Shown: one piece after another, positions 5,459 to 9,967 of the stretch
Numbering within the stretch: the first letter of the stretch is position 1
Layout of the letters: each line of letters opens with the position of its first letter
Origin: Candidatus Woesearchaeota archaeon
GTDB lineage: Archaea > Nanobdellota > Nanobdellia > Woesearchaeales > UBA11576
Length of the DNA: 9,967 bases
Direction of reading: 5' to 3'
NCBI GenBank assembly: GCA_019322385.1
Contig: JAHWIS010000027.1
Span: forward strand, 1-9,967
The notes under the pieces: generated by a model
What the model was told of the DNA's origin: nothing
Databases searched by the model: none
The model's input: only the letters and a program-made list of their open reading frames with translations
Position numbers and translations under genes: made by a program

Positions 5459-6958
5459 ATGAAGTTCAAGGTCAAGGATGTTGACATAACCACTGGTGGT
5501 ACTCTTGTAGCCATCCTCAACAGGCATGATGCCATGATGCTTGATGTCCATACAGGCGACAGGCTCCGCGTCAGCAGGGGTAATCATTCTACTGTTGCTG
5601 TTCTTGACATCGCTGAGTCGAAAAAGACTGTCAAGCGGGGCTATGTAGGTCTCATGGAAGAGGTCCTGAAGAAGCTCCATGCAAAGCAGGGCAGCACCGT
5701 GAGCATCTCGCTTGAGGAGAAGCCCAGATCGATTGCTTTGATAAAGAGGAAGCTCGACGGAAAAAAGCTCTCCCCAGAAGAGATATTCACTATTGTGGAT
5801 GATATAGTGCATAACAGACTTACGAGCATTGAGATCACATATTTTGTCTCTGCAGGATATCTGCGAGGACTTGATATGGAAGAGACAGTGGCTCTTACAA
5901 AATCAATGATCAAAACTGGCGACACACTGAAGATTGACTGCCACCCTATTGTCGACAAACACTGCATCGGAGGTGTTGCAGGCAACCGGACGACCATGGT
6001 TGTCGTGCCGATCCTTGTCGCTGCAGGCTATTGCGTGCCCAAGACATCGTCACGCGCCATCACTTCTCCTGCAGGCACTGCTGACACTATGGAGGTGCTG
6101 TGCGATGTCAATTTCAAGATGAATGACATCAAGAAGATTGTCGACAAGGCAGGCGGCTGCATGGTATGGGGAGGTGCTGTCAATCTCGCTCCTGCTGATG
6201 ATAAGATAATCACTGTTGAGCACCCGCTCAGCATCGATGCAGAAGGACAGCTGCTAGCGTCCATACTTGCAAAGAAAGGCAGTGTCAACGCTACACATGT
6301 TCTCATAGATATACCTATAGGAAAGGGCGCTAAAGTCACCCGCGTCGATAAGGCAAAGCGCCTCAAGAAATTGTTCCTCAAGATAGGGAAGAAGTTAGGC
6401 ATGAAGATCAAGGTCATCCTTACTGACGGTTCTGAACCTATCGGCAATGGTGTCGGCCCTGCTCTCGAGGCAAGGGATGTGCTGTGGGTGATGACAAATC
6501 ATGTGAATGCCCCTAAGGACCTGAAGCAGAAGTCACTCCTCATGGCGTCCAAGATAATGCGCGATTACCCATTGTCTGGCTGGAAGCCAAAGCACTGCTA
6601 TAGGCATGCAAAGCATCTGCTTGAATCTGGCAAGGCCTGGGAGGCGATGCAGAGGATCATGAAGGCGCAAGGAGCTAAGATCACTGACTGGAAAAAGATC
6701 AGTTTCGGCAAGCACTCATTCGACCACAAAGCATGGAAAGACGGCAAGATAACTCATATCGACAATGTCTCTATCTCCCGCATTGCTCGTGTCGCAGGAG
6801 CGCCTTTTGACAAGGGCGCAGGCATCTTTCTCCACCACCATGTCGGCCACAAGGTAAAGAAAGGCGATACGCTCTACACAGTATACGCAGAGAACAAGCA
6901 GAAGCTAGGATACGCAAAAGACTTCAGGAAACAGTACGACGGTGTTGAGATACGCTAG
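5459..6958 (+). CDS. deoA: AMP phosphorylase (archaeal thymidine-phosphorylase family)
   Basis: 499 residues, full length for the archaeal enzyme. The extra N-terminal domain of roughly 80 residues (MKFKVKDVDITTGGTLVAIL...) that separates archaeal AMP phosphorylases from bacterial thymidine phosphorylases is present. Next comes the helical domain (about 97-160), the phosphate/nucleoside motif DKHCIGGVAGN (from residue 166) and the family signature TSSRAITSPAGTADTMEVL (about 196-214), corresponding to the bacterial SGRGL...GGT.D motif. The C-terminal domain carries GAGIFLHHHVGHKVKKGD. The enzyme cleaves AMP (and other NMPs) with phosphate to the base and ribose 1,5-bisphosphate, the entry of the archaeal NMP pathway that continues through R15P isomerase to type III RuBisCO. 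Those two partners are not in the window. It is the last gene of the 3753-6958 operon. Confidence 0.93.
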   Translation: MKFKVKDVDITTGGTLVAILNRHDAMMLDVHTGDRLRVSRGNHSTVAVLDIAESKKTVKRGYVGLMEEVLKKLHAKQGSTVSISLEEKPRSIALIKRKLDGKKLSPEEIFTIVDDIVHNRLTSIEITYFVSAGYLRGLDMEETVALTKSMIKTGDTLKIDCHPIVDKHCIGGVAGNRTTMVVVPILVAAGYCVPKTSSRAITSPAGTADTMEVLCDVNFKMNDIKKIVDKAGGCMVWGGAVNLAPADDKIITVEHPLSIDAEGQLLASILAKKGSVNATHVLIDIPIGKGAKVTRVDKAKRLKKLFLKIGKKLGMKIKVILTDGSEPIGNGVGPALEARDVLWVMTNHVNAPKDLKQKSLLMASKIMRDYPLSGWKPKHCYRHAKHLLESGKAWEAMQRIMKAQGAKITDWKKISFGKHSFDHKAWKDGKITHIDNVSISRIARVAGAPFDKGAGIFLHHHVGHKVKKGDTLYTVYAENKQKLGYAKDFRKQYDGVEIR

Positions 6959-7511
6959 ACTCTTTCTCATAAGACAGCTGCAGGTAACGCGCAAGCATCC
7001 ATCCGTCGAATGGGAACAGCACATACTGAGCGGGATCTTTCCCTTCTACTTCTTTAGGGATGTTGAACTCATTGATCACTTCAGCTGGTTCATGTGTCCT
7101 GCAGAAATGCTCTATCTTTGACTGGATTGATATTGGTGGAGCATAATCAGGGTTCCATCTTTTCTGTTCTCCTTGTCTGCTGTGCCATTTGTCTATGAAC
7201 TTGCAGAATTCCTCATCTGTCACTGTCTGTATGAATGTGGATGGTGATTTCATTGTTATGCCGTACTTGCTGTGGAGCTTATCGACCTCTGTTTCAAGTT
7301 CTTCTTTTTCATCTTCACTCTCTAGATTGAACAGTTCTCTCTCTAAGGGTCCATCATCAAAACGGAGTAATGAGAGTATCGTGCCCAGCTCCATATCCAT
7401 CGAGAGCTCTCCTGCAGCTACAAGCCTTTCAAAATCATTGATTGACTCTATCTCTGATTTCCATTTATATGCCCAGAACTCTTCCTCTGTTGTTGCATCT
7501 CTCAACTTCAT
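6924..7511 (-). CDS. Uncharacterised acidic protein of 195 residues
   Basis: Start chosen at ATG 7511 (MKLRDATTEEEFWAYKWKSE). An extended in-frame start at 7583 would begin with a stretch unlike the rest and would run through the TATA-like box at 7539-7546, which fits a start near 7511. The protein is soluble, rich in Glu/Asp and Trp/Phe, largely helical (FERLV, LEREL, coiled-coil-like EDEKEELETEVDKLHSKYG), followed by CKFIDKWHSRQ, HFCRTHEPAEVINEF and a closing FPFDGWMLARYLQL. I do not recognise a family, and no catalytic motif is evident. Its last 35 bp overlap, tail to tail, the 3' end of AMP phosphorylase. Codon composition looks like that of its neighbours, with no sign of a broken gene. 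Confidence 0.7.
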   Translation of the reverse strand: MKLRDATTEEEFWAYKWKSEIESINDFERLVAAGELSMDMELGTILSLLRFDDGPLERELFNLESEDEKEELETEVDKLHSKYGITMKSPSTFIQTVTDEEFCKFIDKWHSRQGEQKRWNPDYAPPISIQSKIEHFCRTHEPAEVINEFNIPKEVEGKDPAQYVLFPFDGWMLARYLQLSYEKESSVSQHRRTVS

Positions 7512-7622
7512 TGTGTCCACTAGGGAGTGGGGTAGGGGTATAAAATAATTATTAGGCCTCAAGATATATATCCGAAAGAGCATTTCTTCTGATTTTCAGA
7601 TTTTTTCAGGTAAGCTTTTTAA
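7512..7622. promoter_or_regulatory. Divergent promoter region between the orphan gene and the 599-residue gene
   Basis: On the - strand ATTTTATA (7539-7546) centres about 31 bp before ATG 7511, so the transcript would start within a few bases of the ATG, giving a (nearly) leaderless mRNA. On the + strand GATATATATC (about 7563-7572) would start transcription near 7593, leaving a roughly 30-nt leader. A small hairpin TCTGA-TTT-TCAGA (7588-7600) followed by T6 (7601-7606) lies in that leader. No convincing Shine-Dalgarno precedes ATG 7623. Confidence 0.5.
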
Positions 7623-9422
7623 ATGGATAATCTATTTTCCTTGTATAGGTGGTTTAATGAAAAGAGGCTGTTAGCGTTGCTAGGGAACATTACATTGGTC
7701 TACCCTTTGGAGAGACTGTACAACTCGACATTCCAGAAAAGCTGGGACAAGACTTTGGACAGGATAAGATTGACTTCTCCAGGTGATCTTGAAGAGATGG
7801 ATGTGCTTGTAAGAAAGCTTGAGCGCTATTATGAGATATCTGGCATCAAGAAGCTGAGCACTTCTTTAGGCACATATCCTGATGAGTATGCATCCAAGAT
7901 AAAGTCACTTAGAGGAGACCTGTGCGAATTGATTTCTACAAAGTTCAGGAAGATTGCGCAGCAGGTCTCTGATCTTGTAGGTGATCCTGATGATCTTTCT
8001 GATTACGAGAGGCAGAAGAGGCGATTTGACGAGGCCATAACCCTCTTCCGCATGCTGCGCGCTTTCTTCAGCAGGTGGAGGCTTGACACGACCCTGTACC
8101 GCTCTGCAGGCGACAGGTCTGATTTCAAGAAAGAGCTGAAGGATCTTGCTTACAGGCTTGCGAGGAAGCGCATGCTCTTGATGAAAGAGCACACATCGAT
8201 GAAAAAGGTCCTTGAGTATGAGCAGAGGACAAAGGTGCTGGATGAGATATCTGCAGAGGTCTCTAAGCTCTTTGACTGGTACCACTCGACTTACCTTAAT
8301 GTCGACGGGAAGAACACTCTTTGGTCAGGTTCTGAGGATGGTGAGCATCCTTGGATGGTCGTTGATTTTCTTGATGATGATTTTTGCATCACCCCTCTTG
8401 AGAAATTCAAGAGGGTGCCTTCTGGTGCGGAGATGGAAGACATCCAGAAGTTGTTCGACCGCTTTGTCGAGTTCTACAGGAAGCATGAGCTTGTCGAACT
8501 GAGCGAGATCGGAGCCCTTTCTGACTATGCGCTGTTCAAGGACTATGCCGCCAACTTCTCGCTGTATTCTGATGATGCTGAAGAGCGTTTGAAGGCAGGC
8601 CTGATGGAGCAGATGCTCCTTCTCCACAGGGTGCTGCGCGACGCCAAGGAGCGTGTCAACCTCAAGAGGCACACAGAGAGCATGTTCGGCAACAGCTTTG
8701 CCATGTATTTTGCTCCTGTCGACGAGATATACTCAATCCTGCAGAAAGGCCATATTTGTTCTGAGCATTCCATACATCACAAGTATTCTGGCAAGCATTA
8801 CGATAATCTTGTCTTCAACACAGACTGCGATATCAAGGAAGGCGACATAGGTTTCATATTCCCTATGACGAAAGTGCTTGAGGACCATAAGTTCTACCAG
8901 GTGTCTTACAACCCCTTGGTCAAGGAAGGTCTTTCTGAGTCCAACACATCACTCCATGTCTTCAGCAAGAAGCCTGCAGAGCCTGTCAAGATCGACATCC
9001 GCCGCGGCATCTTTATCGCCCCGAAGAACAAGATTGTCCGCTACCGTGTCGACGGGAAGCTTGTTAAGGAGACCTGCGAGAAGTATTTCAAGAGATTCTT
9101 TGCAGCGCTTGCGAACAAGGGCGCTGACTGGTTCGATTCCTCGCGTCTCCAGAATTGGTTGAGCAGGCATTGTGTCTTCTATGACGACGAGACACGGGAC
9201 GAGCTCCTCAACATGCTGCGCAACAAGTATTTCGTCTCTATAATAAACCATTTCACGAACAAGAGGTATGACAACCTTGCGCTTGCCCAGACACCAGGCA
9301 GGCTGAAGACCTCGCACAACTACGTCACCCACAGGTTCAAGAACATTCCAGAGGAGCAGCTGAAGCAGCTGTCTTCTGACACATTCAATGTGACATTGTT
9401 TGAGTGGGGCAAGGAAGAGTAA
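7623..9422 (+). CDS. Uncharacterised 599-residue soluble protein
   Basis: I do not recognise the family. Residues 1-360 are almost all helical and charged (for example LVRKLERYYEI, YRLARKRMLLMKEH, FDRFVEFYRKHEL), typical of a helical-repeat or scaffold region. A mixed alpha/beta module follows at about 355-480: IYSILQKGHICSEHS (369-383), a His cluster with H377, H382, H385 and H386, GDIGFIFPMTK (407-417), SLHVFSKKP and RRGIFIAPKN (460-469). A helical end (480-599) closes with NVTLFEWGKEE. There is no signal peptide and no membrane helix. The ILxxG-helix followed by beta segments faintly recalls ADP-ribosyltransferase-fold proteins such as DarT, but no catalytic triad can be assigned, so this is only a lead. 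The gene lies 15 bp upstream of acpS on the same strand and is probably co-transcribed with it. Confidence 0.75.
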   Translation: MDNLFSLYRWFNEKRLLALLGNITLVYPLERLYNSTFQKSWDKTLDRIRLTSPGDLEEMDVLVRKLERYYEISGIKKLSTSLGTYPDEYASKIKSLRGDLCELISTKFRKIAQQVSDLVGDPDDLSDYERQKRRFDEAITLFRMLRAFFSRWRLDTTLYRSAGDRSDFKKELKDLAYRLARKRMLLMKEHTSMKKVLEYEQRTKVLDEISAEVSKLFDWYHSTYLNVDGKNTLWSGSEDGEHPWMVVDFLDDDFCITPLEKFKRVPSGAEMEDIQKLFDRFVEFYRKHELVELSEIGALSDYALFKDYAANFSLYSDDAEERLKAGLMEQMLLLHRVLRDAKERVNLKRHTESMFGNSFAMYFAPVDEIYSILQKGHICSEHSIHHKYSGKHYDNLVFNTDCDIKEGDIGFIFPMTKVLEDHKFYQVSYNPLVKEGLSESNTSLHVFSKKPAEPVKIDIRRGIFIAPKNKIVRYRVDGKLVKETCEKYFKRFFAALANKGADWFDSSRLQNWLSRHCVFYDDETRDELLNMLRNKYFVSIINHFTNKRYDNLALAQTPGRLKTSHNYVTHRFKNIPEEQLKQLSSDTFNVTLFEWGKEE

Positions 9423-9427
9423 TATCT

Positions 9428-9433
9428 GGTGAT
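9428..9433 (+). promoter_or_regulatory. Ribosome binding site deciding the acpS start
   Basis: GGTGAT matches the archaeal anti-Shine-Dalgarno and lies 4 nt before ATG 9438. The in-frame GTG 9429 and ATG 9432 fall inside this motif, so ATG 9438 is preferred and gives the family-typical N-terminus MKVGTDIV. Confidence 0.65.
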
Positions 9434-9437
9434 GCTC

Positions 9438-9758
9438 ATGAAGGTAGGTACTGACATCGTCTTTATCCCGCGTTTTGAGAAGCTGATGGAGAACGAGAAG
9501 TTCATCAAGAAGGTGTTCCATTCATCAGAATGCAAGCAATATACCTCGGAGCATCTTGCAGGTGTGTTCGCCGCAAAAGAGGCATTCTTCAAGGCGATAG
9601 ACAAAAAGCCTGACTGGCTTAGGGTAGAGGTCAGGAAGCAGTGCACTGGCAGGCCTGTCATTGCATCGGATATCGACGGGCTTGGAGCCACAGATGTCAG
9701 CATCAGCCATGACAATGACTACGCAACCGCAACCGTAATAGTAAAGAATGTCGAATAA
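9438..9758 (+). CDS. acpS: Holo-[acyl-carrier-protein] synthase (AcpS-type phosphopantetheinyl transferase)
   Basis: 106 residues, somewhat shorter than the usual 120-126. AcpS moves 4'-phosphopantetheine from CoA to a serine of acyl carrier protein. Visible family marks: N-terminal GTDIV with the Mg-binding Asp (D6), RF at 12-13, FAAKEAFFKAI (44-54) with the second metal ligand E48, a VEV strand, a GRP turn (TGRPV) and the C-terminal DVSISHDNDYATATVIV. All key residues are present, so it should be active as the usual trimer. The missing residues are mainly in the loop after KAI, where the bacterial enzyme usually has a Gly-rich segment. The stop overlaps the start of the MFS gene by 11 bp. 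ACP-dependent chemistry is uncommon in archaea, so the partner ACP should be elsewhere in the genome. Confidence 0.9.
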   Translation: MKVGTDIVFIPRFEKLMENEKFIKKVFHSSECKQYTSEHLAGVFAAKEAFFKAIDKKPDWLRVEVRKQCTGRPVIASDIDGLGATDVSISHDNDYATATVIVKNVE

Positions 9759-9967
9759 AAAAGAGATCTTTGGATGGAGCATGTATGATTTTGCAGACAC
9801 TATATTCTCTGCACTGTTCATCACAGTCTACTTCCCGATATTTGTCGTATTGAAAGGCGGCACAGCATTCCATGTCGGCCTTGTGATGTCCCTATCTATG
9901 CTTCTTGCAGGACTGCTCGTGCCTTTCCTCGGCGCTGTCGCTGACGTGACGCAGAGGAAGAAGCTCC
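9748..9967 (+). CDS. MFS transporter, UMF1/Atg22-like, N-terminal part (cut by window edge)
   Basis: ATG 9748 opens a frame that stays open to the last base (73 codons visible). The start MSNKKEIFGWSMYDFADTIF with the G-W-x-x-Y-D-F-A-D/N motif, the helix SALFITVYFPIFVVL, and GAVADVTQRKK as a variant of MFS motif A (G-x-x-x-D-x-x-x-R-[RK]-[RK]) are characteristic of the UMF1/Atg22-like group of the major facilitator superfamily. The substrate is unknown. The start lies inside the end of acpS (11-bp overlap, different frame), so the genes are translationally coupled. At least two more membrane helices are visible before the edge; the rest lies outside. Confidence 0.8.
   Translation, partial: MSNKKEIFGWSMYDFADTIFSALFITVYFPIFVVLKGGTAFHVGLVMSLSMLLAGLLVPFLGAVADVTQRKKL

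Noticed and set aside
7523..7538. G-quadruplex from three G runs
   Set aside because: Only three runs of three or more G are present; a standard intramolecular quadruplex needs four.
7189..7548. Plus-strand frame of 119 codons, Ser-rich
   Set aside because: Antisense of the acidic orphan gene (Glu/Asp codons read as Ser/Phe). The - frame has better composition and a promoter.
7512..7583. N-terminal extension of the orphan gene to a start at 7583
   Set aside because: It would translate through the TATA-like box and gives a stretch (MLFRIYILRPNNYF...) unlike the rest. ATG 7511 fits the promoter spacing.
7601..7616. TTTTTTCAGGTAAGC resembling a splice-site pair
   Set aside because: Protein-coding introns of this type are not expected in archaea, and the downstream frame is continuous.
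8212..9162. Several plus-strand frames inside the 599-residue gene
   Set aside because: Short, Ser/Arg-rich shadow frames within a continuous long coding sequence; no RBS or domain evidence.

Overview
The window looks like a piece of an archaeal genome, most likely a DPANN-type archaeon of the Woesearchaeota/Pacearchaeota kind. Lineage is inferred from gene content. The supporting signs are an archaeal AMP phosphorylase of the nucleotide-salvage (type III RuBisCO) pathway, a tRNA gene interrupted by an intron with a bulge-helix-bulge fold, TATA-like boxes at archaeal spacing, and a large Cys-rich/PKD surface protein anchored by a C-terminal membrane helix. All coding sequence reads with the standard code and genes are tightly packed.

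Left part (1-3421, + strand): the C-terminal part of a giant modular cell-surface protein. It runs from an FN3 tail and an Ig-like domain through four Cys-rich repeats, a run of about 21 pentapeptides, a PKD domain, a 14-Gly linker and a conserved-looking membrane-proximal domain to an acidic stretch and a terminal membrane helix. A metallo-beta-lactamase-fold hydrolase of the RNase Z type follows.

Middle (3422-3752): the RNA-rich stretch and the most interesting part of the window. A tRNA-Val(GAC) carries an 18-nt insertion in its D loop. The insertion folds into a bulge-helix-bulge, and removing it at the predicted cuts leaves a canonical 73-nt tRNA. The tRNA is followed by a 10-bp hairpin with a T6 tract, then by a perfectly nested three-way-junction element (3658-3728) just ahead of the next operon.

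Operon (3753-6958, + strand): a two-helix membrane protein with a bacterial-type PH domain, an AI-2E family permease whose start overlaps the previous stop by 4 nt, and AMP phosphorylase with a clear Shine-Dalgarno. A convergent orphan gene (6924-7511, - strand) overlaps the 3' end of AMP phosphorylase by 35 bp. A 111-bp divergent promoter region follows.

Right part (7623-end, + strand): an unrecognised 599-residue protein, a short holo-ACP synthase (AcpS), which is notable in an archaeon, and the start of a UMF1/Atg22-like MFS transporter cut by the window edge. These three are closely spaced or overlapping and are probably co-transcribed.
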